Origin: Sulfuritalea sp. | Lineage (GTDB): Bacteria; Pseudomonadota; Gammaproteobacteria; Burkholderiales; Rhodocyclaceae | Reading direction: 5' to 3' | DNA: 43,167 bases | NCBI GenBank assembly: GCA_021738385.1 | Contig: JAIPCF010000015.1 | Span: 1-43,167 of the forward strand | Shown: in pieces, positions 34,735-42,378 of the stretch | How positions within the stretch are numbered: the stretch's first letter is position 1 | How the letters are laid out: every line of letters begins with the position of its first letter | Translations under genes and position numbers: made by a program | Notes under the pieces: generated by a model | The model's database searches: none | What the model was told of the DNA's origin: nothing | The model's input: only the letters and a program-made list of their open reading frames with translations

Positions 34735-35228
34735 GGTCGTGCCTTGCTGAAAACGAAGCCCTCTTGCTCCTGCGCAATGTGGCACTGATGGCAGGCGCTG
34801 AGTGCATTGGCGCCGACGGCACGATCGGTTTTGCTGTCGCCCTTGAAGCCTTCATAGCCCCAGCCGCCGGTGGCCTTGTACTTGCGCGCGTCGCGATGCA
34901 TGACGCCGACTACTTTGCGTGCACCTTCGGCGACTACGTTATCTGCCGATCTGGCCTCGAGCAAGTCGAATACGATGACAGCGCCATCCTTCCATTTTCC
35001 CGATTGATAGCCACGCAAGGCCTTCGTGTTGGCGTACAGATGATGTATGCCGCCGAAGGCATCGTAAAGGCCATGACCCGGATTGATGACCATTGATTTG
35101 ACATGATGCCAGCTGCGGTAGCCTGTCGGATACGGAACGGAAGCCGGCTCTGCGGCGCTGGCCGAACCGCTCTGGAGGACAACGGTTAGCGTCATAATGG
35201 ATGCCGCAATGGCAAGCTTGATTCGCAT
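34731..35228 (-). CDS. Cytochrome P460-family periplasmic haem protein
   Basis: A 165-residue exported protein with a signal peptide (cut likely after ASA, about 25). The mature domain has the cytochrome P460 layout (YRSWHHVKSMVI, then HHLYANTKAL) and a C-terminal CxxCH haem-attachment motif, Cys146-His-Gln-Cys149-His150. P460 cytochromes oxidise hydroxylamine and detoxify NO. The family also contains members that lack the Lys-haem crosslink and act otherwise; several Lys lie nearby, but I cannot assign the linking one. It leads a two-gene unit with the redoxin and is divergent from an HxlR-type regulator. Confidence 0.85.
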   Translation of the reverse strand: MRIKLAIAASIMTLTVVLQSGSASAAEPASVPYPTGYRSWHHVKSMVINPGHGLYDAFGGIHHLYANTKALRGYQSGKWKDGAVIVFDLLEARSADNVVAEGARKVVGVMHRDARKYKATGGWGYEGFKGDSKTDRAVGANALSACHQCHIAQEQEGFVFSKARP

Positions 35229-35374
35229 CTTGTATTCCTTTCGACTGAGATTGGGTTGAGAAAACAGGGGCCAATCTAAAGACCAACAGCAGTCGCCACA
35301 AGCGGGTACAAATCGGTTGGGTAGGCACTTTCCGGTGCATTTTCTTGATCTGAAAAGGGAAATATTTTTTGTCT
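35229..35374. promoter_or_regulatory. Divergent control region between P460 and the HxlR-type regulator
   Basis: These 146 bp serve the P460-redoxin unit on one side and the regulator on the other. They should carry the regulator's operator. A ribosome site of GAAAGGAA type lies before the P460 start. I see no convincing long palindrome. Confidence 0.4.
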
Positions 35375-35710
35375 ATGAGCACTCCAAATGTCCATCAGAT
35401 GGTGGAAAGCATCATCGGCTGCAAATGGTCGCTCACAGTCTTGAGCCTGGTGCGGAAAGGCGTGTGCCGCCCCGGTGAAATGGAACACGCGATCGATGGT
35501 CTCAGCGGCAAGGTGCTGAACGAACGCCTGGCGAAGCTGCAGCGATTCGGCATTCTGGACAAGACGAGCTTTGCCGAAATACCGCCGCGCGTGGAGTACC
35601 GGTTGACCGAATTCGGACAACAATTCACCAAACTGGTTGATGCCGTTGATGAACTGCAAAATAGTTTGAGCGCGCGCGTTAGCTCAAGAACCGACCCAGC
35701 AGCTGATTAA
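35375..35710 (+). CDS. HxlR-family transcriptional regulator
   Basis: A 111-residue winged helix-turn-helix protein. It has the HxlR pattern ESIIGCKWSLTVLSLVRKGVCRPGEMEHAI, then GLSGKVLNERLAKLQRFGIL and VEYRLTEFG. Cys18 in IIGCKW lies where redox- or aldehyde-sensing HxlR members often carry their reactive Cys. The ATG at 35375 is chosen over a TTG two codons earlier. It is divergent from P460 and likely controls that unit. Its last 32 bp overlap the end of hemW on the other strand. Confidence 0.88.
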   Translation: MSTPNVHQMVESIIGCKWSLTVLSLVRKGVCRPGEMEHAIDGLSGKVLNERLAKLQRFGILDKTSFAEIPPRVEYRLTEFGQQFTKLVDAVDELQNSLSARVSSRTDPAAD

Positions 35711-36920
35711 GAAAGCGCCGTCCCTGCAGCGTGGGGCGAAGCTGCCCGTCAACGGTTTCCAGCAGCCCTTCTTGCCGTGCTGCCAGCGCCGACTTTTCGA
35801 TGGCGGACAAGGGAAGCCCGGTGCGTTCGGTAAAGAGCGGCAGCGGAAACCCGGCATTCAGCCGTAACGCGTTCATCATGAATTCACCCGGTAGGTCTGC
35901 GCGGGAAATGGACGATTGTGTACTGATGAAGTCGCGGCGTGTGGCACCATCGAGATAGGCGCGCGGATTCCGGTGCCGCGCCTCGCGCCAGATGGTGTCG
36001 TGGTTCGACAGCTTGCTGTGTGCGCCGGCGCCGATACCCAAATAGTCGCCGAAGCTCCAGTAGTTCAGGTTGTGCTGACATTGCGAGTTTGTGTCACCTT
36101 CGGGCTTGGCGAAGGCGGAGGTTTCGTAGTGCTCGAAGCCAGCGGCGCCAAGTTTTTCTTCAAGCATTTCCTGCATGTCGGCAGCCAGGTCGTCGTCCGG
36201 CAGCGGCGGCGGAGTGTGATGGAAAGCGGTGTTGGGTTCCAGCGTCAGGTGGTAGGCGGAAATGTGGCTGACGCCGCTGCCAATTGCCGTATCGATGTCG
36301 CGCTCGGCTTCAGCCAGGGTTTGCTGTGGCAGGGCGTACATCAGATCGAGATTGACGCGCTCGAAGTTTTGCAGCGCCATGTCGATGGCGCGCCGCGCTT
36401 CGGCGCTGTCGTGAATACGGCCCAGCGCCGTCAGCTTGGCATCATCGAAACTTTGCACTCCGATCGACAGGCGATTTACCCCGGCGGCACGAAAGGCCGC
36501 GAACTTCTCAGCCTCCGCCGTGCCCGGGTTGGCTTCGAGCGTGATTTCGGCGCCGGGTTGCAGCGGCAGACGCATGCGAAGCGCGGCAAGCAGTGCATCG
36601 GCGGTGGCCGCGCTCATCAGGCTGGGTGTGCCGCCGCCGATGAAAACACTGATTATCGGGCGGTTCCATATCTTCGGCAGCGCGGTTTCAAGATCGGCAA
36701 TCAGCGCGGCGAGGTAGGCGGCCTCGTCGACTTCGGTGCGACTCTCGTGCGAATTGAAATCGCAATAGGGGCACTTCTTTACGCACCACGGCCAATGCAC
36801 GTACAGCGCCAATGGTGGCGGCGCAACCAGACCCGAGCCGGCAAAAGTCGGCGCTGGCGATACGGCGTCAAAATCCTTGACTGCGGCGGCTGCCGCGATA
36901 ACCGGGATGATCGGAATCAC
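35679..36920 (-). CDS. hemW: HemW, radical SAM haem chaperone-type protein
   Basis: A 413-residue radical SAM protein. Cluster cysteines are Cys46, Cys50 and Cys53 in WPWCVKKCPYCDFNSH, followed by FIGGGTPSL and the C-terminal HemW domain (about 300-413). HemW binds haem and is thought to deliver it to respiratory enzymes; it is not coproporphyrinogen oxidase HemN. Normal HemW starts just before PPLALYVHWPW. Here about 35 residues precede that, including AVSPAPTF (19-26) encoded by a short repeat copy. No start codon lies between the repeat and the conserved region, so the repeat is translated. The GTG at 36920 follows rdgB by seven bases. Confidence 0.93.
   Translation of the reverse strand: MIPIIPVIAAAAAVKDFDAVSPAPTFAGSGLVAPPPLALYVHWPWCVKKCPYCDFNSHESRTEVDEAAYLAALIADLETALPKIWNRPIISVFIGGGTPSLMSAATADALLAALRMRLPLQPGAEITLEANPGTAEAEKFAAFRAAGVNRLSIGVQSFDDAKLTALGRIHDSAEARRAIDMALQNFERVNLDLMYALPQQTLAEAERDIDTAIGSGVSHISAYHLTLEPNTAFHHTPPPLPDDDLAADMQEMLEEKLGAAGFEHYETSAFAKPEGDTNSQCQHNLNYWSFGDYLGIGAGAHSKLSNHDTIWREARHRNPRAYLDGATRRDFISTQSSISRADLPGEFMMNALRLNAGFPLPLFTERTGLPLSAIEKSALAARQEGLLETVDGQLRPTLQGRRFLNQLLGRFLS
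35774..35797 (-). repeat. Possible short repeat within the hemW 3' region
   Basis: Twenty-one of 24 bases match the short form; the first 15 (AAAAGTCGGCGCTGG on the reverse strand) match exactly. It encodes part of KSALAARQ in a frame and orientation unlike the clear in-gene copies, within a stretch that looks natural for HemW. Relationship uncertain. Confidence 0.35.
36843..36866 (+). repeat. Dispersed repeat, short form, in frame in hemW
   Basis: AAAAGTCGGCGCTGG then CGATACGGC, the commonest short form. In the hemW direction it gives Ala-Val-Ser-Pro-Ala-Pro-Thr-Phe, residues 19-26, starting on a codon boundary. Confidence 0.8.
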
Positions 36921-36927
36921 ATGCGCA

Positions 36928-37518
36928 TCACATGCCGATACGCAGGCGTTCGATCAGGAGCGCCAGCGCCTTGCCGCGATGCGAACAGCGGTTCTTTTCT
37001 TCGTGCGGCAGTTCGGCGGCGGTCTTGCCGGTGCCGGGCACCAGAAAGTAGGGGTCGTAGCCAAAACCGCCAGCGCCGCGCGGCGTGGCTATGATCTCGC
37101 CATGCCATTCGCCTTCGGTGACGATGGGCTGCGGATCGTCGGCATGGCGCATCAGTACCAGCACGGCAACGTAGTGCGCACGGCGGTCGCTGATACCGGC
37201 GAGGTTGGCTTGCAGCTTTTCGTTGTTGCGTGCGTCGGATTTGGGCTCACCGCCATAGCGCGCTGAAAACACGCCTGGCGCACCGCCCAGCGCGGTGACG
37301 CACAGTCCCGAGTCGTCGGCCAGCGCCGGCAGCCCGGTCAACAGCGCGGCATGGCGTGCCTTGGCGATGGCGTTTTCGACAAAAGTGACATGGGGTTCAT
37401 CCGCCTCCGGTACATTGAAGGCGGATTGCGGCAGCACCTCAAAATCAAAGGGTGCAAGCAACTGGCCGAATTCGCGCAGCTTGCCGGCGTTGCCCGAGGC
37501 AAGAACAAGCTGTTTCAT
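36928..37518 (-). CDS. rdgB: RdgB/HAM1 non-canonical purine NTP pyrophosphatase
   Basis: A 196-residue house-cleaning enzyme that hydrolyses dITP, ITP and XTP to monophosphates. It shows [14 protein letters not shown] at the start, [46 protein letters not shown] and the C-terminal HRGKAL. The ATG at 37518 overlaps the rph stop (ATGA). Length and motifs are standard. Confidence 0.96.
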   Translation of the reverse strand: MKQLVLASGNAGKLREFGQLLAPFDFEVLPQSAFNVPEADEPHVTFVENAIAKARHAALLTGLPALADDSGLCVTALGGAPGVFSARYGGEPKSDARNNEKLQANLAGISDRRAHYVAVLVLMRHADDPQPIVTEGEWHGEIIATPRGAGGFGYDPYFLVPGTGKTAAELPHEEKNRCSHRGKALALLIERLRIGM

Positions 37519-38243
37519 CCCGCCAGCGATACTTTCTGCGCCTTGATGATGTTGCCAATTCCCGCGGCGGCGAGTTCCAGCAACGCATCCAGTTCGTCGC
37601 GCGAGAAGGGTGCGCCTTCGGCCGTGCCCTGTACTTCGATGATGCCGCCACTGGCGGTCATCACTACGTTCATGTCGGTATCGCAACCGGAATCTTCGGC
37701 GTAATCGAGATCGAGCAGCGGCATGCCATCGACAATGCCGACCGACACCGCGGCGACCAGTTCACGCATCGGGTGCGTCGTCAGCTTGCCGCTGGCAACC
37801 AGAGTGGACAGGGCATCGTGCAGCGCCACGCAGGCGCCGGTGATCGAGGCGCAGCGGGTGCCGCCGTCTGCCTGCAGTACGTCGCAATCCAGCGTGATCT
37901 GGCGCTCGCCAAGCGCCGCCAGATCGGTCACGGCGCGCAAGGAGCGGCCGATCAGGCGCTGGATTTCCTGGGTGCGGCCGGACTGTTTGCCCCTGGCGGC
38001 TTCGCGCGCGGTGCGTGTGTTGGTAGAGCGCGGCAGCATGCCGTATTCCGCTGTCACCCAGCCCGAGCCTTTGCCACGCAGGAAGCCCGGCACCGATTCT
38101 TCGACGCTGGCGTTGCACAGCACCTTGGTGTGGCCGAATTCGACCAGTACGCTGCCCTCCGCATGACGCGTGTAGTTGCGGGTGATTGTGAGCTTGCGCA
38201 GGTCTGATGCAGTACGGTCGATGCGCGGGTTGGGTAGGGTCAT
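37515..38243 (-). CDS. rph: Ribonuclease PH
   Basis: A 242-residue phosphorolytic 3'-5' exoribonuclease that trims tRNA 3' ends. It has [22 protein letters not shown], the [16 protein letters not shown] helix, [18 protein letters not shown] with catalytic Asp residues, and [19 protein letters not shown]. It overlaps the PP2C stop and the rdgB start by four bases each, making one translationally coupled block from the kinase to rdgB. Confidence 0.97.
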   Translation of the reverse strand: MTLPNPRIDRTASDLRKLTITRNYTRHAEGSVLVEFGHTKVLCNASVEESVPGFLRGKGSGWVTAEYGMLPRSTNTRTAREAARGKQSGRTQEIQRLIGRSLRAVTDLAALGERQITLDCDVLQADGGTRCASITGACVALHDALSTLVASGKLTTHPMRELVAAVSVGIVDGMPLLDLDYAEDSGCDTDMNVVMTASGGIIEVQGTAEGAPFSRDELDALLELAAAGIGNIIKAQKVSLAG

Positions 38244-39130
38244 GAAGATGCTCCGTGGGGGTTGTTCGGAATGCGACGACGAATTTCGTTGATCGCGTTT
38301 TCTATTTCCTCGTCGCTGATGGGTGCTTGGCCGATGTAGGTGTCGCAGAACGGTGGATCGGCTTCGACCTTCGGCTTGGGCGCCTCCCAGCGCATGGCGA
38401 TCAGTGTCAGATTGTCAGCTTCCGGACCGGCGGCGCGCTCTGCTGCGTCAAGCAGATGCGGCACGGAGTCCGTCAGTGACGGGCCACCCAGTTCGTTCAC
38501 CAGTTTTTCGCCCAGTGGCCACCAGGCGCCATCAGTGCATAACGCGATCAGATCGCCATCCTCCAGCGAGACCGTGGCCGAGACTTCGATGTGCGGCGCT
38601 TCAAGACCGCCAAGACAACTGAATACCCGGTTGCGCATTGGATGGTTGGCGGCTTCGGCCGGGCTGATGCTGCCTTCATCGACCAGGTTCTGAACAATGC
38701 TGTGATCGCGGGTATGGGCAACACGAGGCTTCCCATCGCCAGGGTTGTGAATCAGGTACAGCCGCGAGTCGCCGGCGTGAGCCCAGCTGGCCTGGCCGTC
38801 CTGGACCACACAGGCGATGCAGGTGGTACGCGGTGCGGCATGAGGTTCGATCTGGCACTCCGCGGCGTAATTGACGATGGTGCGGTGCGCCCGATGCATT
38901 GCCGCTGTAAGAAAATCCGTCGGGTTGGCAAGCCGTGGTTTCGCCTCGATGCGAAAACATTCGGCGATGGTGTCGATCGCCAGTTGGGCGGCGACCTCGC
39001 CTTGCAAATGACCGCCCATGCCATCGGCCACCACCAATAACACAGCATCTTCAGTCGCCAGCCAGGTGGCACGATCCTGATTGATCTCGCGACCGCCGAT
39101 ACGACTTTCCTGGGCGATGGTGTAGTTCAT
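38240..39130 (-). CDS. PP2C-family protein serine/threonine phosphatase
   Basis: A 296-residue metal-dependent phosphatase. Motifs are [33 protein letters not shown], the [14 protein letters not shown] segment, CTDGAWW and EADNLT, which together supply the metal-binding Asp residues. It presumably reverses the action of the kinase encoded just upstream, whose stop overlaps this start by one base (TGATG). The C-terminal 50 residues are an extra helical tail. The kinase-phosphatase pair beside rph is common in betaproteobacteria, but its targets are unknown. Confidence 0.92.
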   Translation of the reverse strand: MNYTIAQESRIGGREINQDRATWLATEDAVLLVVADGMGGHLQGEVAAQLAIDTIAECFRIEAKPRLANPTDFLTAAMHRAHRTIVNYAAECQIEPHAAPRTTCIACVVQDGQASWAHAGDSRLYLIHNPGDGKPRVAHTRDHSIVQNLVDEGSISPAEAANHPMRNRVFSCLGGLEAPHIEVSATVSLEDGDLIALCTDGAWWPLGEKLVNELGGPSLTDSVPHLLDAAERAAGPEADNLTLIAMRWEAPKPKVEADPPFCDTYIGQAPISDEEIENAINEIRRRIPNNPHGASS

Positions 39131-40059
39131 CACCAGCCACGCAAGCCAAGACGGGACAGCCAGGAGCCCGGCGGTTGGTTGCCAGCCGCGTCGGAGTTGA
39201 GCGAAGCCTGCAAGGCGCGAGCGTGCTGGGGTCGGCGTGTTGGTTCCAGACGCAGACATTCATCGATGGTCGCCAGCAGTCGCGGTGAGTAGCTTGACCC
39301 CCAACGTTGCCGGGCGGGCAGCATTTGGTCGTCGACCAGCCGATCATCAGCGGCCTGCGGTGCACCACCGGCCAGCGCGGCATACATGCAGGCGCCCACT
39401 GCGTAGATGTCGGTCCAGGGTCCCAGCGTGTATTTGCCGTGGTACTGCTCGGGTGCGGCATAACCCGGTGTGTACATCGCGCGCGGTTCGGGCGGTCCGA
39501 TATCGAGCGCATAACGCGCCGCGCCGAAATCCAGCAACACCGGGCTGTTGTCGGTGCGCAGCCAGATGTTGGCCGGTTTGATATCCAGATGCAGCAGGCC
39601 ATGGCCATGCACTTCGCCGAGACCGTCGAGCACGCCGCTGAACATGCCGCGCAGGAAACCCTCATCGAGCCGGCCGCGCTGCTTGCGAATGCAGTCGCGC
39701 AAGGTTTGGCCTGTTTCGTAGCGCATCACCAGATAGACGGTTTCGTTGGCGCGGAAGAAATTCAGCACGCGCACTACATTCGGATGATCGAGACCGGTCA
39801 GCGCACGACCCTCTTCAAAAAACAGCTTCAGGCCATGATTGAAATCGGCCTGAAAGTCGGGCGGAACCGTCGGAACGATTTCACCTTCGCTGCGCAGTGT
39901 GTGCGAGTTGGGCAGGTATTCCTTGATGGCTACCGGCACTTCGGCGGCGTCGTGCGCCAGATAGACGATCGAAAACCCGCCGACCGAAAGCTGTCGGTCG
40001 ATCCGATAATCTCCAAGTTCGTAGCCGGAAGGCAGAGCGTGATTATTCTGCGAGAACAC
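39130..40059 (-). CDS. Serine/threonine protein kinase (Hanks-type)
   Basis: A 309-residue kinase. The glycine loop is LSVGGFSIVYLAHD, followed by Lys46 in AIKEYLP, a catalytic loop HLDIKPAN (157-164, with Leu where Arg of HRD is usual, so a non-RD type), DFG at 177-179 and YAAPEQ. No membrane segment follows the domain, so it is cytosolic, unlike PASTA kinases. The start is a GTG at 40059 with a poor ribosome site; a structured region with a hairpin and G-runs lies upstream. It heads the kinase-PP2C-rph-rdgB-hemW unit. Confidence 0.92.
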   Translation of the reverse strand: MFSQNNHALPSGYELGDYRIDRQLSVGGFSIVYLAHDAAEVPVAIKEYLPNSHTLRSEGEIVPTVPPDFQADFNHGLKLFFEEGRALTGLDHPNVVRVLNFFRANETVYLVMRYETGQTLRDCIRKQRGRLDEGFLRGMFSGVLDGLGEVHGHGLLHLDIKPANIWLRTDNSPVLLDFGAARYALDIGPPEPRAMYTPGYAAPEQYHGKYTLGPWTDIYAVGACMYAALAGGAPQAADDRLVDDQMLPARQRWGSSYSPRLLATIDECLRLEPTRRPQHARALQASLNSDAAGNQPPGSWLSRLGLRGW

Positions 40060-40100
40060 GATAAGGGCAGGAGCGTTAGTGTGAAATAAGGTGTTCGGAG

Positions 40101-40146
40101 CAACGAGTGCTAGTCGAACGGAGCAAGCCGACCCGTAGCCTCGTTG
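40101..40146. other. Long imperfect hairpin upstream of the kinase gene
   Basis: Arms CAACGAG (40101-40107) and CTCGTTG (40140-40146) are perfect. Inside, GCTA pairs with TAGC and GTCG with CGAC, giving about 15 pairs with one single-base and one three-base bulge. No T-run follows on either strand, so it is not a plain terminator. It may act as an operator or a leader structure in the kinase transcript. Confidence 0.55.
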
Positions 40147-40147
40147 A

Positions 40148-40173
40148 GGGGGATTGGGGGATTGGGGGGTGGG
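40148..40173 (+). other. G-run tract able to form a G-quadruplex
   Basis: Four G-runs in a row (G5-ATT-G5-ATT-G6-T-G3) follow the hairpin at once. The loops are short, so a stable intramolecular quadruplex is expected on the plus strand, which is the template strand for the kinase operon. Confidence 0.6.
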
Positions 40174-40336
40174 CCTTCAATTTGCTTTTTGCTTGTTTCA
40201 TCTTTTGTGGGTGATGCGTGTTGCCATGAGCGTTTGAGGCAGGTTGATATACTGCCTTGATTTTCCTTGTTCGCCCCTTCGCTGTAAACAACTGCTTTGC
40301 ATGCGTTGCCTGAACAACAACAGAGACCCCCACATC

Positions 40337-41206
40337 ATGATCTACAGCATGACCGGATATGCCGCAGCCAGTCGAGACTTGGGCAGCGCGGTACTGAACC
40401 TTGAAATCAAAAGCGTCAATTCGCGCTATCTCGATGTCGGTTTTCGTCTCAGCGAAGATCTGCGCTTTCTGGAAATGCCGCTGCGCGAGAAAATTACCGG
40501 GCGAATCGGTCGCGGCAAGATCGAATGTCGCGGCTACTTGCAGGCTCAGCAAGGCGCCGCAACACGCGAGCGGGCGCTCAATCCGGCAGGCTTGGCCGAA
40601 CTCGGCACGCTCGATGCTGCCGTACGCAGCGCTCTGCCGCAAGCCGCTCCGCTGTCGGTAGCCGAAGTGCTGCGCTGGCCCGGAGTGCTCAACGACGACT
40701 CTCTCACCAGCGAACAGCTGCAGATCGCCGCGCAGGAGCTGTTTGCCCAACTACTCGATGAATTTATTGCCAGTCGCGAACGCGAAGGCGCCAAACTGGC
40801 TGATGTCCTGCGAGACCGTGCCGCGCGCATGCGCGAACAAATTGCCGCCGCCCTACCCCTGTTGCCGGCGGCATTGGCGGCCTATCGCGAGCGTCTATCC
40901 ACCAAGCTGCGTGAAGCCGTAGCCAATCTGGATGAAGATCGAATCCGTCAGGAAGTGGGTGTGTTCGCCGCCAAGATCGATGTCGACGAAGAAATCGCCC
41001 GGCTGATCACCCATATGGACGAACTTGAGCGCGTGCTCAAGAAAGGCGGCGCGGTTGGCAAACGCCTGGATTTCCTGATGCAGGAACTCAATCGCGAGGC
41101 CAATACGCTGTCTTCCAAGTCTGTTTCCGGGGACGTTACTGCCATCGCGCTGGAACTCAAACTGTTGATCGAGCAGATGCGCGAGCAGGTGCAGAACCTG
41201 GAATAG
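40337..41206 (+). CDS. yicC: YicC-family endoribonuclease
   Basis: A 289-residue protein with the YicC N-terminal domain (MIYSMTGYAAASRDLG, EIKSVNSRYLDVGFRL) and the C-terminal DUF1732 signature (KRLDFLMQELNREANTLSSKS, ALELKLLIEQMREQVQNLE). YicC is a stress-related endoribonuclease that promotes decay of some RNAs. In many proteobacteria it precedes gmk; here it is followed by a cysteine-rich protein instead. It is divergent from the kinase across 277 bp. A TATACT at 40248 could be its -10 box. Confidence 0.94.
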   Translation: MIYSMTGYAAASRDLGSAVLNLEIKSVNSRYLDVGFRLSEDLRFLEMPLREKITGRIGRGKIECRGYLQAQQGAATRERALNPAGLAELGTLDAAVRSALPQAAPLSVAEVLRWPGVLNDDSLTSEQLQIAAQELFAQLLDEFIASREREGAKLADVLRDRAARMREQIAAALPLLPAALAAYRERLSTKLREAVANLDEDRIRQEVGVFAAKIDVDEEIARLITHMDELERVLKKGGAVGKRLDFLMQELNREANTLSSKSVSGDVTAIALELKLLIEQMREQVQNLE

Positions 41207-41226
41207 CGTCGGAGGTTCGGGCGACC

Positions 41227-41562
41227 ATGCTGGCGGACAAATCCTTCATCACGATTCATCCCGCCGCACCGCCCAAGCCCGCACTGGGCGATGCATGCAA
41301 TGGCTGTGGCGTGTGCTGCGCAGCAGAGCCTTGCCCATTGAGTCGCCTGCTGCTTGGTCATCGCACCGGCTCGTGCCCTGCGCTGCTATGGCGTGAATCA
41401 GAGCACCGCTACTTCTGCGGCCTGGTTGCCTCGCCATCCAACTTTCTGCGCTGGCTGCCGCGATTCACTCAAGCGTGGTTCGGCAGGCTGTCCCGGCGCT
41501 GGATCTCAACGGGCAGTGGTTGTGATTTTGATGCCGAGGTCAGCGACGTGGCAACCGATTGA
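41227..41562 (+). CDS. Small cysteine-rich (YkgJ-type cysteine cluster) protein
   Basis: A 111-residue protein with a tight cysteine cluster at the N terminus, ACNGCGVCCAAEPCP (Cys24, 27, 30, 31, 36), then Cys50 and Cys64 and one more near the C terminus (GSGCDF). Such clusters bind zinc or an iron-sulfur centre; the biochemical role of the family is unknown. A GGAGG site precedes the ATG at 41227, 20 bp after yicC, so they are probably co-transcribed. Confidence 0.75.
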   Translation: MLADKSFITIHPAAPPKPALGDACNGCGVCCAAEPCPLSRLLLGHRTGSCPALLWRESEHRYFCGLVASPSNFLRWLPRFTQAWFGRLSRRWISTGSGCDFDAEVSDVATD

Positions 41563-41631
41563 GCGGCAATCGATTACCGCCCGTTGCGAGAGGGTGCATT
41601 CCTTGCTCCACATGGTATCGATTCGAGACCA

Positions 41632-42378
41632 TCAAAAAGCCAGCATTAGCCGTCGCAGACCCAGCACGATCAGCACCGCAGCCGCAGTCCACAGCAGCCA
41701 GCGTGCCATCCAGGTGCGGCCGGCGCGCAACTCGCGGCCCATTCTGCCCGCCAGAGGTACCAGCACCAGAATCGGCGTCATCGCAGCGCCCAGGCCGAAG
41801 GCCAGACCATAGGCGGCACCCTGTGCTGCGCTGCCAGCGCTGGCGGCCAGCGCCAGCAGCGAAGCCAGCGGCATGCAGGGCGTGAGTGATAGCGCCGCAC
41901 CCAGAAACAGCGGCGGCAGGCTGTCGGTCTTGCGTCGGTGTACGCGCACCGGCGTTACAAAAGTCGGCTCTGATGAAGCCCCTGCGCTACAGGGCGGTCG
42001 AGCAAGAAATGCTCTCTTCGCCGTAGCGGATGGCGAGACGGCGCCGCAGGCCTTATGGGCTGGCTTGGCCAGCAGCCAAAGCCCGGCGAGGATGCTGGCG
42101 CCGCCGATTACGGCATTGCCCCAGGTGCCACCCAGTGCTTTCGCCAAACCCAGGCCCGCCGCGCCGGCCAGAGTTGCCAGCAGCATATAGGTAAAGACCC
42201 GGCCGGCAAGGAACACGCCGGTATGCAGCAAGGCTTCGCGCTGCCCGCTGGCACGCCCCAGCGCCCAGGTACCCATGAAGGGCAGGCAGGTCACGGTGCA
42301 GGCGGTGAGTCCCATCGAAACCCCGAGAAACCAGACGGTTGCCAGGCTGACCTGGCCCGCAGCGAGTTCTTCAAGCAT
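41632..42378 (-). CDS. TauE/SafE-like (DsbD-type) membrane protein with an in-frame repeat insertion
   Basis: A 248-residue inner-membrane protein of the COG2836 TauE/SafE or DsbD-like group, with six membrane segments in two halves. The first half has GLTACTVTCLPFMGTWALGR and the second LSLTPCMPLASLLALAASAG, the paired Cys/Pro motifs of the fold. Members move reducing equivalents or ions, and many lie near copper or cytochrome maturation genes. Residues 113-140 are encoded exactly by an 84-bp repeat copy in the loop after the third segment, adding 28 residues without breaking the frame. Its ATG overlaps the polyferredoxin stop by eight bases, so the two should work together. Confidence 0.82.
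   Translation of the reverse strand: MLEELAAGQVSLATVWFLGVSMGLTACTVTCLPFMGTWALGRASGQREALLHTGVFLAGRVFTYMLLATLAGAAGLGLAKALGGTWGNAVIGGASILAGLWLLAKPAHKACGAVSPSATAKRAFLARPPCSAGASSEPTFVTPVRVHRRKTDSLPPLFLGAALSLTPCMPLASLLALAASAGSAAQGAAYGLAFGLGAAMTPILVLVPLAGRMGRELRAGRTWMARWLLWTAAAVLIVLGLRRLMLAF
41959..42042 (+). repeat. Dispersed repeat, long form, copy D, in frame in the TauE/SafE gene
   Basis: An 84-bp copy inserted on a codon boundary. In the gene's direction it gives AVSPSATAKRAFLARP, then PCSAGASSEPTF. The hairpin arms CGCTAC/GTAGCG, GGCG/CGCC and GAGC/GCTC are all kept, while the loop differs from the other copies (AAGAAAT). No stop codon arises in the gene's frame, whereas other frames of the element contain stops. 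Confidence 0.9.

Noticed and set aside
41431..41446. TCGCCATCCAACTTT in the cysteine-rich gene, similar to the repeat end
   Set aside because: The match is short and broken, and lies in the opposite arrangement; it is probably chance.
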